Assembly: GCA_016584495.1 (NCBI GenBank)
Contig: WAID01000002.1
Span: 372,001-436,000 of the forward strand
DNA: 64,000 nucleotides
Reading direction: 5' to 3'
Source of the DNA: Celoporthe dispersa
Taxonomy: Eukaryota > Ascomycota > Sordariomycetes > Diaporthales > Cryphonectriaceae
Shown here piece after piece: positions 46,412-57,650 of this stretch (the stretch's first letter is position 1; each line of letters starts with the position of its first letter). A program made the translations under genes and the position numbers. The notes beneath the pieces are model-generated. The model ran no database searches, was not told where the DNA came from, and was given only the letters and a program-made list of their open reading frames with translations.

Positions 46412-46799
46412 ACGGCACTAGTGGCCGTGTCGCAATGTTACAGTAACAACTGGTTGTAGTCTAGGAATATCTCAGGGGTCTGTCAGGAGATCGTGTTGTG
46501 GGCAGAGTTGCATAGCTCATTTTTGATGATCATGAGCCGGAGTTTCTTGCGTTTTCCTAATACCACGCAACGTTTGGGCAGATTGAATCTTTGTTTATGT
46601 GTCTTTGTATTTATGGCATGGTCTGTAGAAACAAGAGCAATGAGACCGCTGCGCTGTCACCCTGTATAATGCCTCCTCGCTTTCATCAAACTAGTCCTAC
46701 TCCCCCACGCCAACCAAGTAGCACATCGTCGAGCTCGATTGTCCTCGCTCATAATTGTATATTCTCATGATTGACCGAGCCCGCCATTCAAGACCTCGC
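46412..46799. other. Convergent 3' flanks of NPC2-like gene and VMA7
   Basis: 388 bp between stop codons, T-rich around 46585-46620. No gene seen. Confidence 0.4.
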
Positions 46800-47386
46800 C
46801 TACTCTCCAAACAGGCGGCGAACTCTCCTCAACACACTATCTTTCTCTGGGTCATATGGATGGTCTTTGCTTGGAATCTCTAAGATGGTAGGGAAAGCCG
46901 CGGTGTAGGTGTCGATGCGGTGGCGTATCTTATCAGCAACCTGGGAGGAGACGGAGCAGCAAGATCAGCTTCATGCGTTCTGTGTAGCAGCTAACGACCG
47001 AGCGAGCGAGCGGCCTGTGGGCTTGACTTACATGCTGGTTGATGAGGACGATGGCGATGTCCTTGCGCTCGATAAACTTGTCAAATGTCGACTCTATCGT
47101 TGTATTGTCGGTCTTGTTGTCCACGACGAGGAAGTTCTTCTGCGCGTCTGCACCCGATGTTACATGCTGTAGTAGAGTGGTCAGTCGTGGTCCGCCTGCT
47201 GGAGAGCCATAAGGGACGTACACCGATGCCTGCGAGGAGCAAGCCAGTCACCGAGTCCTGCGATGCTGGTCAGTCTAACCGGTTTCAATTTATTCTCGTC
47301 CCATGGCATGATGTTCGAACCTCATCCCCAATCACGGCGAGAAACTGCCTGTCCTTGGCCTCCTGTTGCGAAGTCGACGTCGCCAT
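46800..47386 (-). CDS. VMA7: V-type proton ATPase subunit F
   Basis: Central-stalk subunit of the V1 sector of the vacuolar proton pump. Four exons (47386-47321, 47257-47222, 47166-47032, 46940-46800), 125 residues, in frame. Signatures: [20 protein letters not shown] (spanning intron 1), TSGADAQKNFLVVDNKT, FDKFIERKDIAIVLINQH and the C-terminal EIPSKDHPYDPEKDSVLRR. Intron 1 has an unusual donor, GTTCGA, though both neighbouring exons are clearly conserved. Shares a 505-bp divergent promoter with NUR1. Confidence 0.96.
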
Positions 47387-47891
47387 CTTCGTCCTTGCTG
47401 CAGTTGCTCAGCAGGCGTGCTGGCCGTTGAGGAGGGGTGGCAGAAAGACGAGCAGCAACCCTCCAATGATCAGGTAGGAAATTGAGATGATAGCCTCGCT
47501 CTCGGTCGCCTGGTATGGTGTGCTTGTAATTGTCGAAAAGGCCTCGAGGGAGTGTCAAGATGTTCGTCGCTTGAGCCCAATCCTGCTGCCCAGGAGTGGT
47601 GATGATGACGACCGACAAGATAGTTGCTCCTCTGGAAGCTCTAGCCACCAGCCTGGGCGGCGGGCACACCCGCTATCAGTGCCTGCCGCAAGGCCTAAGT
47701 TTAGGGTCCTTTGAGCCCGACTCAGCGCTCGGTCCCCTGCTGTGCACCCATGGTAGGAAGTACCTGGAGCCCCACCCATACGTCCTGTCACCACAGCGCC
47801 GAGTAAACAATCTCTCTCCCGCCCACGCCTACTCTGCAACACCGAGTTCTCACCACCACAACACTGACCAGCGCATCGCAACGCCAAGGAG
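47387..47891. promoter_or_regulatory. Divergent promoter region VMA7/NUR1
   Basis: 505 bp between start codons. A CA/C-rich 5'UTR-like stretch lies at 47810-47880 before NUR1. Nothing else recognised. Confidence 0.4.
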
Positions 47892-49419
47892 ATGCCGCGC
47901 CTTGTACGCCGCCGCCCGCTCTCTGAGCGCATACTCTCGGCGCTCAACCCCTGGGATTTCTTTCTTTGGCTGTCGGAGGAGATCGAGATCAGAGATATCG
48001 GGTCCAAGTCGCTAGGCGCCCAGCTCGGCCTCGTACTGAACTTCGTCTTCCTGCTTGCGCGTGCGAATGGCGTATACGCGACGGGCAGTGTGGACGATGT
48101 CTTCAGCGATGTCGACCATGCCAGTTGGTTCTCATACTTGGTAAGTGCTGGAGATGAATCCCCCAACGCCCACCGCCCACCGCTCCAGAGAGCCACGCTG
48201 ACTTCTTTGTTCTCCTCTCAAGGCGTGGACGGTCGCATGGATGCTCGCGGGCTTCTCGGTCTGGAACACGACGTACACATTCTGGAGGACCCGCGCATAC
48301 CGATTTTTCGAGCAAGACGTCGAGAAGCCAGTAGGCACCCCGAATGCGAAGCGAGTCCGAGTTCAATCCTCGCCAGCCTTGTCCTCCCCCCTTGAGGGCC
48401 CTAGGCGACATGATAGGCTCAGAGAGCGCCGAATCTCGCGCCCACCCTGACAAGACGCGAGATGTGTGGGAGCTTCACCTGTGGGACCCTCTGCCGGCCT
48501 CCCTGCAGATTCTCTGCCTGTTCAGCCCGGTACACGTGCTCATCTACGTGCTCGCCCTCCCGCTGGCGCCTCTGGACCCTCGCCCGAGCGTGACCGTGTT
48601 CAAGTGCCTCGTCGAGCAGGTTGCGCTGTCGGCCCTGCTGCTTGCTGTTGAGTCCAAGTTCTCACAGCAGAACAAGGACTCGGCCTACGTCCAGAAGGAG
48701 GTCATGCGGGAATACGACATCAAATATGTGCACCCTCGCCTCCACCCTGTGGTCAGGGATGTGGGTACCCAGTGCGGAGAGGATGACGACGGCTACGAGC
48801 TGGAGTTCGTCGAGACCGGCACTCCAAGCACCTTGATCAAGCGTCCCTTCCAGACAAATCCCAACCCCAACTACATGGCCCATATCGACCCTGACAGCGC
48901 TGGGCGCACGCCCCCAGCCGGTTACAGCAGAGCCCTTCGGTGATGGCCACCCCCATCAACAACAGACCTAGACAGCCTGAAATGTTTGCCTCGATTCATA
49001 AACCTCGCCCGTCTCCGTTGAGACAGAGCCTGCCGGCTGCCGGCGCCCGCATCATGTCTCCCGAGAAGCCCACGGTACCCAGCGCACCGACCAACATGGG
49101 AACCACTTATGGTGGGAGCCTTGGTGTTTTCAGCCACTCGAAATCGCCTCTCAAGAAGGCTGCCAGCATCAACGACATACGCGGTGATACCTTCTCATCA
49201 CCGCGGAACTCTCGAGAGATGGCGGCCATGGAGCAGAGAGACCTAGCCGAGAGGATGATCCGCAAGAGCAGTCCAGTGAAGGAGAACAAGCGCAGCGGGC
49301 TGTCGTCCAGCATCAGTTATGACGGCATAGCATCCCCAGAGCCAGAGTCGAGCCCGAATTTCTTCTCAAACATGGGCAGACACCGGAGCCGGTATGAGAG
49401 GTTCCCTTCCAGATTTTAG
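47892..49419 (+). CDS. NUR1: Nuclear rim protein NUR1 (Nur1/Mug154 family)
   Basis: Inner nuclear membrane protein that tethers rDNA and silent chromatin at the nuclear rim. Exons 47892-48140 and 48223-49419; corrected 481 residues. N-terminal signature MPRLVRRRPLSERI, then NPWDFFLWLSEEIEIRD. Membrane spans: LGLVLNFVFLLARANGVYAT, AWTVAWMLAGFSVWNTTYTF and, after the HPDKTRDVWELHLWDPLP motif, LQILCLFSPVHVLIYVLALP. The C-terminal third is basic and disordered. Two breaks: C6 at 48386-48391 (one C extra; corrected SSPLRALGDMIG) and a G pair near 48937-48938 (one base missing; corrected ALRVMATPIN). Uncorrected, the gene would be read as three fragments. Confidence 0.9.
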
Positions 49420-49891
49420 AGGCGCTGTACGTGAAGGGTACCGGAACATATTGCATCCCACGGCGTTACATCATCATCAACGGTAGAGGCGCATGGAAAA
49501 GGCGAATGCGGCACGGCGTCAAAGGCCAGGTGGTTTGTTTGTTTGGCATAGCTTCTTTGTGCTAATGGCACTGAGGTTGAACATATTGGAATGCATACTC
49601 AAGCTTTGTCGAAATATTCTCCTTGATAGGAATGACTTTATGAGAGAGCTTGGTGAAGGCGACAACGTCTCATGTTTTCAACAGATCATATCTGCTGCCA
49701 CGGAAGCTGCGATCTGAGAGCTTGTAGAGTGAGTGGCATTCCCTTCCTTGTTCTCTCCCCAGGCTTTTGCAATAAACGGTGTTTTCACGTCCCAAGAACC
49801 AACCACTTCCTCATCTTTCAGCATTATATTTCTTCTTCTCAAGAATATTCTTTCGCGTGCATCTCTCATCTACTTAACGGTGTTCTCAGCC
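49420..49891. other. Intergenic between NUR1 and the basic-protein gene
   Basis: 472 bp, T/A-rich at 49770-49870. The frame upstream of 49892 is open but does not look like coding sequence, so the start at 49892 is preferred. Confidence 0.4.
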
Positions 49892-51537
49892 ATGGCCCCC
49901 AGCTCGAATCATTCCGCATCGGCGGCAAGACGTCGTCCGCGTTCCGCTTCTCTTGTCAGCGCATTCAAGAAACTCCTTCCGGAGAACAAGCCCGAGCGAG
50001 GCGGCACCCTGCGCAGACATGGCTGCCACTATTCCGACTCCCTCGACGAGCGCCCCATCCCAGCCAGCCTGTCCGGCCCCTCTGTCTCCCATGCCGGCAG
50101 ACCCAACTCCCCGGAGAGGCTGATCCGCCTCAACACCGCCCTCCGCCCGCCCTCCGCCGCGGCCCCGTCCAGCAGCTCCGTGTCCCCCAGCACGCGCTCC
50201 ACGCAGCTCTACCTCGAGCGCCGCGAGAAGCGGCGACAGCGACGCTCCCTGAAGGAGTCGGGCGACTTCCTCGGCGTGCAGGGGATCAACCCGTCGACGG
50301 GCGAGATGGACGTGCTCACGCCGTCGACCAGCTCCGCCAGCTCGCCGTTCGCGCCGCTGGCCAGGATGGTGCAGAGCAAGCGGGACGCGTATGAACGCGC
50401 GAGGCGGGCGCTGCGGTCCGAGAAGATGCGGCGCTGGGAGATGGATAAGGAGGCGCTCAAGGCGGAGCGCAGGAGGAAGGTGAGGTGGCGGAGGGGCGGC
50501 GAGGGGTGGAGCTCGGCTGTGGAGCCGGAGCTGAGCCCCATCGAGGGGAGCAGCGCGGCGACGACACCAAGGGAGGGGGACAGGTCGACGGACACGATCG
50601 TCAGGACGCCCGTGAGAACTCCGACGAGGGTGTCCAGCATGAGCAATGACGGGTCGAGCGATGGGTTTGGGCGGTCTGAAGGCCAGGCGGAGAGGGAGGA
50701 GGAGCAGCGTCATAGGGTCGTGGGTGGCATAGACCCGACGTCTCGCGCGGCGACCACGAGGCCTGCTTCTCTGGCGACCAGAACCAGCCGGTTCATCAGG
50801 AGAAAGCCTATCCCTGCAGACGCGAGGGTCTGTCGCCGCGCGCTCTCCTCGCAGAAGAGCTACAGCGACCTCATCGCGGTAGAATCCGACTTCCCCCAGA
50901 ACCACCTCCAAAGCCTCCCAAGGTCGGTGTGAAGCCAGCCGGCTAGCAGCCTAGGCAGAGCAGGAGAGCGGCCTCAGATGCCATCGCGCCGTCCGACTCA
51001 ATATCTGCTGCCGGGCGCAGGCACCCCAAGCCAGTGCCCTATGATACAAGCTCAAGCTGGAGCAGGCGGAGTGGGAGCGCGCAGGAACTCCACTCTGAGC
51101 CGCGGCCTGGTCCGTCAAGTGCTCGGCAGCAGCCGCGCCCGTCTGCATTCGACGCCAGGCCAGGAACGATGCCCGAACTGTACCTCGGCGGCCCTCATGC
51201 CCCCACAGATGGCAGGATGGCCAGAGAGCCGGCGGGCCCATACCACGCCTCCAGAGGAAAAGAACACCACGGGCCTGGGAACGGCAGCGGAGGCAAGATC
51301 TGCCTGCACACCCACCACCACCACTACTGGATCATGTCCAACTCCGACCAGCTGCAGCAGGCCATACCAAGACTCCGGTCGTCACGGGAGCGCGTGCCTC
51401 TCCAGAGGGCGGATCGGGGCAGCAGGCTGGATGGCCAGATGGACTCGTGGCCGGGTGAGGGCGAGGTGGAGGCGCTGGCGGAGTCTCGTCGGCCCCCTTC
51501 TCGTGACACGAACCGCCGGTATTTCATAGCCGAGTGA
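49892..51537 (+). CDS. Uncharacterised fungal basic, disordered protein
   Basis: Start MAPSSNHSASAARRRPRSAS at 49892. The first frame encodes about 346 residues, very rich in Arg, Ser and Pro, with one conserved-looking block: LYLERREKRRQRRSLKESGD followed by FLGVQGINPSTGEMDVLTP, then a basic coiled-coil-like helix (RDAYERARRALRSEKMRRWE). It stops at 50931-50933. Coding resumes in another frame (RRAASDAIAPSDS to HTHHHHYWIMSNSDQLQQ) and ends RYFIAE at 51535-51537. All three frames have a stop between about 50930 and 50957, so joining needs either an intron I cannot place with good consensus or two base errors. I treat both parts as one gene because the second has strong coding character and no start of its own. 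Function unknown. Confidence 0.6.
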
Positions 51538-51726
51538 GGGCGCCAGGCCTTGCTCAGAGTATGTAGCTATACCGCTATCCATAAGAGATGATGATGTCCA
51601 TTGCTCCTCTCCGTTTCCCTCTTTCAGGACTCACGCTGCTGATCGTTTCATTTCTAGACTCTTATGCGGCGAGCTGATGAGCGTGTCATCCACTCTATAT
51701 AATGTCTAGAAGCTGGTGTTTCCAGT

Positions 51727-51845
51727 ACATGCGACCATAGGTAGTGGAAAACTTGGGATCCCGTCTGCTCTCCCCTAAATAAGCCACTAACCGCCGGATT
51801 AGTAGTTAAGTGGGTGACCATTAGCGAATACCCGGTGTTGCATGT
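51727..51845 (+). rRNA. 5S ribosomal RNA gene (possibly diverged copy)
   Basis: A 119-nt match to the filamentous-ascomycete 5S rRNA pattern: begins ACATGCGACCATAG, contains GGATCCCGTCTGCTCTCCC, the internal promoter region GGATTAGTAGTTAAGTGGG then TGACCATTAGCGAATACCC, and ends GGTGTTGCATGT. The 5' and 3' ends pair as helix I (ACATGC with GCATGT). It is followed by a T10 run, a Pol III terminator. Compared with the Neurospora-type consensus as I recall it, several differences are C-to-T or G-to-A (for example CCATTAGCG for CCACCAGCG), so this may be a diverged copy or pseudogene. Dispersed single 5S genes are normal in these fungi. Confidence 0.85.
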
Positions 51846-51856
51846 TTTTTTTTTGC
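51846..51856 (+). terminator. Pol III terminator of the 5S rRNA gene
   Basis: Uninterrupted T run directly after the 5S 3' end, the standard RNA polymerase III stop signal. Confidence 0.75.
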
Positions 51857-52336
51857 CTGCCCCCGTCCCCCTTTTCTTTTTGGGTCACTTTCGAGGATTT
51901 ATAGTAATTATGGCTGGCGATCTATATGTATATATATATATATGTATGTATGTATACACATCATGTCGTACTCTATAACAGGTTGTGTGGTTTACCTGAT
52001 CCTTTTTTTTTCTTTCGGTCTTCGGAAGAGGGGCAGTTGGAGGGACACATGAAATTGGTTGCATGAGGGCCGCAGATCACTCTCACTGGGAAGACTGACG
52101 AGATATTGCAAAAATGTTAGATGCATATAGCATTGATTGTTGGTTCAGGTATGGGGTGAGATTCGTCTAAAAAAAAAAAGGGGTCGCAACTGTATTGATC
52201 AGCCCTGCCTGAGTGTCCCAATCTACCACCACCTCTCCACGCACTCACGAATCCTTCTATGATAGACGAGCATATGCCTGCATGCTTTCTGGTGAGAGAA
52301 TACACACATACACACATGCCCTTACAGAAATCCTAT
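51857..52336. other. Intergenic between 5S gene and xylose reductase 3' end
   Basis: About 480 bp with a TA/TATG microsatellite at 51921-51957 and T/A runs. No gene recognised. Confidence 0.4.
51921..51957. repeat. Mixed (TA)n(TATG)n microsatellite
   Basis: Alternating TA then TATG units downstream of the 5S gene. Confidence 0.85.
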
Positions 52337-53637
52337 CTAGGCAAAGATCCGGAGACCAAAGTCGGCAGGGTCATTGAACCGCAGGCCCTTGTCCAGCGCC
52401 GAGATGCTCGCCAGCTCCTCGGCCGTGAGGTCGAAGTCGGTGGAATCGAGGTTCTGGGCCAGCCTCTCCTTATTGTTGCTCTTGGGGATGACGATGATGT
52501 CGCGCTGTGTGGCCCACCGGAGCAGGACCTGGGCGGGGGTCTTGCCGTGCTTCTTGGAGATGGCGGCCACGGTCTCGTTCTCGAACAGGGGGCCGACGTC
52601 CAGGGCGCGCTTGTTCTTGAGCTCGAGGAAGCTCTGCGGGCCGAAGGAGCTGTAGGCGGTCACCGCGATGTCGTTCTCCTGGCACATCTCGATCAGGCCC
52701 GGCTGCACGAGGTACGGGTGGTGCTCGACCTGGTTGACGGCCGGCTTGATCTTGGCGTAGCGGAGGACGTCGTAGAGCAGGCTGGCGTTGAAGTTGGCCA
52801 CGCCGATGGAGCGGAGGATGCCCTTGGGGCTATCCTTGCCGATGACGAGCGACTCGAGGGCCTGCCAGGTCTCCTGGATCGGTACGGGGACCTGAGGGGC
52901 GACATTCTTCTGGGCGGCGTCGGACCAGAAGCTTTTATTTGGGGGGGGGGAGGGGGGACGCGTTAGCATACTACTTTTGATTTGCACCTTCCCTGGTCTC
53001 TCAGGTTGAAGGGAGGCAGGTGGCCGTCCTGACTCACCATGGGTACTTCAGCTCGCTCATGGGGAAGTGCTGTTGAGCGATGGGGAAGTGGATGAGATAC
53101 TGTGCAGCGTCAGAACCGGCACGCTCTACAGAGAACCCGGCCACGATGTCGCCCGCCCTATGCCTTGAGAAGGCCGAGGAGGAGGACGTGGTTCGGATAG
53201 TGCCTGCTCACCAGGTCCAGGTAGTCGACACCCCAGTTGTTGTTCTCAAAAGCCGCCATCTCGAGGACGTGAGGCTTGGCGTGGTAGTTGTTCCACAGCT
53301 TGGACGTGATGAAGAGCTCCTCGCGCTTGCAGACGCCCTCGTCCAGGGCCCTGCGCACGCCCTCGCCCGCCTCGGCCGAGTTCTGGTAGTCGTGCGCACC
53401 GTCGATGTGGCGGTAGCCGAGCTTGATGGCGTTGTAGACGCTGTCGGCGGCATTCTCCTTGGGGACCTTCCAGATTCCGTAGCCCACGAGGGGCATGTCC
53501 TGTTGCGGGCGAGAGGAGGGGGGGGAGGGGGGCGGCGGTCAGCCTGTGAGCTCTCGAGATGGCCTGGGCGGGGGAGGGTGGGAACGGGCAGGCGGGGGAC
53601 CTACGTAGCCAGAGGAGAGCTTGATAGACTTGGTCAT
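52337..53637 (-). CDS. XYL1: NAD(P)H-dependent D-xylose reductase (aldo-keto reductase)
   Basis: Reduces D-xylose to xylitol, the first step of fungal pentose catabolism. Exons 53637-53605, 53499-53212, 53099-53038, 52931-52337; 325 residues, in frame. The AKR tetrad is complete: D44 and Y49 (HIDGAHDY), K78 (TSKLWNNYH), H111 (LIHFPIA). Xylose-reductase features: HHPYLVQPGLIEMCQ, TAYSSFGPQSFLELKN, the cofactor motif IPKSNNKERLAQN and the C-terminal GLRFNDP. The frame stays open upstream of MTKSIKLSSGY: an ATG at 53709 adds 24 residues (MLRNALRQFTAKPLARSYAT...) with the composition of a mitochondrial presequence. I keep 53637 because cytosolic xylose reductases start there. Confidence 0.93.
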
Positions 53638-54508
53638 CTTGGCTGGTGTTGTTGCGTATGATCTCGCAAGTGGTTTTGCTGTGAACTGTCGAAGGGCGTT
53701 TCGAAGCATTGGAGGCGGGGTGAGAGAAAGGAAGTTGCCCCTCACTCTCGTTTGGGCGGCGGCGGTTCGGCGAGCAGCTAGGAACGGACAACGAACGCCC
53801 TAGAGGGATGAATCGTAGGAGGTTGGTAGCGTGGCACAGAAATTGTCGTGGATGACCATCGAGGTTCTCAAATTCAATACAATGTTACCTCTTTAGGCTC
53901 AATGCATCTCCCGTACAGCGCTTGTATCACAATACAGTTACGGAGAGTAATGACGTTGTCTCAAAGCCCCTCCTCCATCCCTGCCTGTCTACAAACATAC
54001 CATGGTATGGTACTTGGGTACTGTACTGTGTGGGTGGTACATGCAGCTCTGTACTGTGTACAAGACAATAGCACAGAACATGTACCAGAACCGCCAACAC
54101 ACTATTACTTCTCCAACCAATAACTTCAACAACAAAACTGCCCGCCCTTCTTTTTTTTTTCTTCTTTTTTTTCTGGTTCGTTATCGAACCACCGGCAGTT
54201 TTTGTCGCTGTTACTGTATCGGACAAGGCGAACCCAGCCGCACCAACCATCGATGAGCACCGCATAAGCCACGATATGCAGTGGCGCTCGGCCAAATGGA
54301 GCCCGAGTTGGACTGGCTAGACTTCTCGACCGGGCGTCGTCTATTCTAATCCGATCACCAGCGACGAAGAGGTGGATCTGTTCGAGCCTATACCACATGT
54401 CTCTGGTGATTAGCATCTGGTGGTGAATGTGTAGCGCTGCTAATCGCCATGTGACGAGACGACGTCAGGGTGCTTTTAAAGTAAGAGCGAGCGCCTTTCA
54501 TCCAGGGC
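53638..54508. other. Xylose reductase promoter/possible leader and SEH1 3' flank
   Basis: 871 bp. 53638-53709 is an in-frame extension of xylose reductase, described with that gene. T-rich tracts at 54149-54172. Otherwise no gene recognised. Confidence 0.4.
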
Positions 54509-54808
54509 TCACGACGGAACGGCCATCTTCATCTTCGTGATGCCGATCTCTGAGCTCTTGAGCCACTGCCCACCAGAGTTCTGGCGGAAGCACAACAGCT
54601 TCCCGTCATCCCCGACACAGCCGAGGACCTGACCGTCATCGTCGAACCCCACCCGCCACATCGGCGACCTGTGGTTCTCTAGGCTCGAGAGGATGGAGAC
54701 ATAGTGAGGGATGTGGCCGGCCTGGTTCTTCCTCCGGTCGCTCTCAGATGGGGGATGGTGCACACCCTGGCTGATGCCTGAGGGATGATGTGGTGCTTGG
54801 CCCCTAGG

Positions 54809-54839
<31 letters not shown>

Positions 54840-55904
54840 GCTCCCGCAGGCCCGTCCGGGTGAGAACTGCCCTTGACGAGGTCACCCGAGGACCACGTCC
54901 TGCCGTCCGTCCTGTCGTACGGTGTGTCCAGCCGCACGACCCTCACGTACCCGTCCATACACGCCGAGGCGATCATGTCGTAGCCCCTGCTGTTGCCCGG
55001 CGCCCACGCCACATCCCTCACCAGGTTCCGGTGGCCGGGGATGACGGCGGCCTCGTAGAACTCCTTCTTGGTCGAGGGCATGCCGTACGCGTGGATGACG
55101 ACGTCGCGGGTGCGATAGACCTTGACGGCGTCCATGGCGGCGACCACCAGGCCCAGGGTGTCGGTGGGCATGCCGGCGCGCAGGGCGGTGTAGCACGGGT
55201 CCGGGTTCGGGTCGAAGCGCACGCGGAAGCTCGTCTCGACGCCGCGGTCCGGCCGCTCGCACACCGAGAACTCGTCCGTCTGCGTCCAGTCGGCCAGGTT
55301 CTCCGACATGTCGTTCTCGTAGACGGTGAGCTGGCCGTCGGCGGCGAGGAGGGCCAGGTGGGTCTGGCGCGTCTCCTCGTTGTGGCGCAGCGAGAAGGAC
55401 CGGTAGGGGGCGCGCGGCGAGCGGTGGTCAAACAGCGCCTTGGCGTTGTCCTTGGACCGGCTGCCGAAGCGGCGCCCTGGGGGCGCAGAGGGGTCCTCGG
55501 CCCAGAGCTTGAAGCGGCCTTCTATGCCCAGGGAGGCGACGAGGTTGGGATAGACGGTGGGCGGCAGCCATTGGAGCTTGGGGGAGGGCGGTCAGCAGAG
55601 GAGGTGCGCGGGTCGCAGGGACAAGGGAGAGAGGAAGACGACGAGGATGTAGAGGCCCCTGGGGAGCAGACTCACCTCCGTGACCTCCCCCTCCGTGAGC
55701 AGTCCACGTGTCACATAACCTCCATACACCGTCCTTGTGCCGGTTGAAGACCCTGATCTTGCCGTCGACTGAGCCGGTCGCGCACCTGTCGCCGTAGCTG
55801 TTGAACGCGACAGCCTGCACCAGATCCTGGTGGCCATGTTTCATGACCAGCTCAAACGGAACCCTCTCCTCCATCATGGGAGGTGGTGCTAACGGTGGGG
55901 GCAT
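54509..55904 (-). CDS. SEH1: Nucleoporin SEH1 (WD40; Nup84 and SEA complexes)
   Basis: WD40 protein shared by the nuclear-pore Y-complex and the SEA/GATOR TORC1 regulator. Exons 55904-55676 and 55576-54509; corrected 1296 nt, 431 residues. Diagnostic parts: ELVMKHGHQDLVQAVAFNSY with GDRCATGSVDGKIRVF, DTWTAHGGEVTELQWLPPTV (across the intron), RFKLWAEDPSAPPGRRF, YDMIASACMDGYVRVVRLDT and PMWRVGFDDDGQVLGCVGDD. One break at C5 55687-55691 (one base extra) just before the donor; removal gives HGGEVTE joined to LQWLPP. A Gly10 run encoded by a GGN repeat lies in a loop between blades (54809-54838). The start at 55904 adds MPPPLAPPPM before MEERVPFELV; the second Met is an alternative. Confidence 0.93.
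54809..54838 (-). repeat. Coding GGN triplet repeat (poly-Gly) in SEH1
   Basis: About ten consecutive Gly codons, mostly GGC, in a predicted surface loop. A length-variable site that keeps the frame. Confidence 0.9.
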
Positions 55905-57650
55905 CTTGATCGGGAGACTCGGGTTGGGAGGAGTCTGAGCAGTGAGTTGGGATGCAGCTTCTCACTCGACACAGCTTCATGTCAGGTCTCAATAGCTACT
56001 TCCTAACTCAGGCCTCAAGCCTGCTGCTAAGATAGAAGAAGTGGTCCGTGCGCCTTCTCTTCAGCGGGATGGCAGGCCCATTGGCAGGTGCCCAGGACAT
56101 AACAAGCTAAAGCCCAGGTAAGCTCATTCTGCCTGTACGAAAAGAGCAAATTATTTCAAAGTTTCCCAATATGACTGTCAGCAATAGGGAAGTGACATGA
56201 TATGGAGCCATGCTTCTTGGGCAGAGTACTGTCCTCATGTAAGCTGGTCTACAGTGTTCAGTAGACCCTTCGATTTTCTGGCATGCAGAATGCTGCTCTG
56301 GAGGTATAGTCATGGTGGCAATTGACTGAATCAATAAGACAAATAAACGCCTACATGGGATTATGAGAGAGGAACTATCACTCTGATGATGTCCTCCTAT
56401 ATGTCCATGTGCCAGCCCTTGTTTGCTGTCTCACATGTCAGGACCTGTCAACAGCTGGGGCTGAATGAACGGCCCCCTCCTCCCACGGGTTCCACTTGTG
56501 CTGTGGGAAGAACATCATCAGTTTCTACACATATACTGTGTAGAAGCCCAGCCTTGACCATGGCCCTGTGAGGAGAGGTGGGCTGAGAATGCATAGCTTC
56601 AGGAGGGTGCGTGACCCTGAACAAGGCGTCTTTGTGCCCTGCTGTGGCTGCAGCTCTGATGTACTGAATGTTCTCTTCTTTACAGTACCTCGTTCCCTGT
56701 CCTGACCCTCCTGTTCCTGAATGCTGCCGCCCTAATCCCTGCCCTGGCTCCATGTACCCTGTGGAGGAGGTGGGGCAGTGTGGGGAGCTATGTACGGGGC
56801 TATGTAAACAGCTTCGTCACCTGCATCAAAAAAAAGAAGCAACGTAGCCAGATTTATTTGATGATATCGCTAAAACTATAGGCATATGGCCACGTCTCTG
56901 CTATGAAAAGTTATGCCTATAGAGGCATGCACCAGGATCAATCTTGCGCTCAAGGCTCAGGGAAATAGATAGTCCTCTCAAACATTTCCTTGTGCTTTCG
57001 AATCATCATGTCTGCTACTGTGCCTCCTGACAGCCTGTGGAAGCCATACAGATAGATTATGTACGAAAAGTAACAAGAAAAAATACACACATTTAGACAT
57101 AAGCTCTATGGCTGCTAACCAACACATACATACAGGTTAGTAGCACCGCCACATCCTTTTCATCCATATCGACCGGGCCCAAGTAGCTTGGATCACCAGC
57201 AGCCTTACTGGCACCCCAGAACGAGATCACTGGAGTGTCGGGAAAAGTTTCTCTGCTGCTGAGCAGGGAGGCACCTTATAAGTTTTGTAATCTCCAGAAA
57301 CATTTTGGCAGCAGACCTTAGACTTTTGCAAGATGAATCTCTCCGTTTCAACATCTATTTTTTGGGCTCATGGATATGTACACTCCCTGGCAAATGCATG
57401 TTCATGGGACACCCCAATCCCCTGGGTTGGTGGGGCAGGGATAGTACACGGACCAGACAGCCCACTTGGAGTCTGAGACCCCAAGATACATACGTAGTAA
57501 ATAACTGATGCCCGTTCTCAACCTCCCCCAGAACTTGAGCTGTCTCTCAACTACCACCTCCACCACCACCACCTCCTCCTCTCCTCCTCCTCCCACCTGC
57601 CTATCGACGAGCACACCAACACGGTCTGCACCTCCACCCTCGCCGTCAAG
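55905..57650. promoter_or_regulatory. Long divergent region between SEH1 and ALG7
   Basis: 1.75 kb without a supported gene. The ALG7-proximal part (57540-57650) is a CT/ACC-rich 5'UTR-like stretch. A transcribed non-coding RNA cannot be excluded, but nothing in the sequence points to one. Confidence 0.4.

Noticed and set aside
43745..53637. MDR oxidoreductase and xylose reductase, with ERG5 further off, considered as a secondary-metabolite cluster
   Set aside because: There is no backbone synthase, transporter or regulator, and housekeeping genes lie between them. Xylose reductase and ERG5 have standard primary-metabolism roles.
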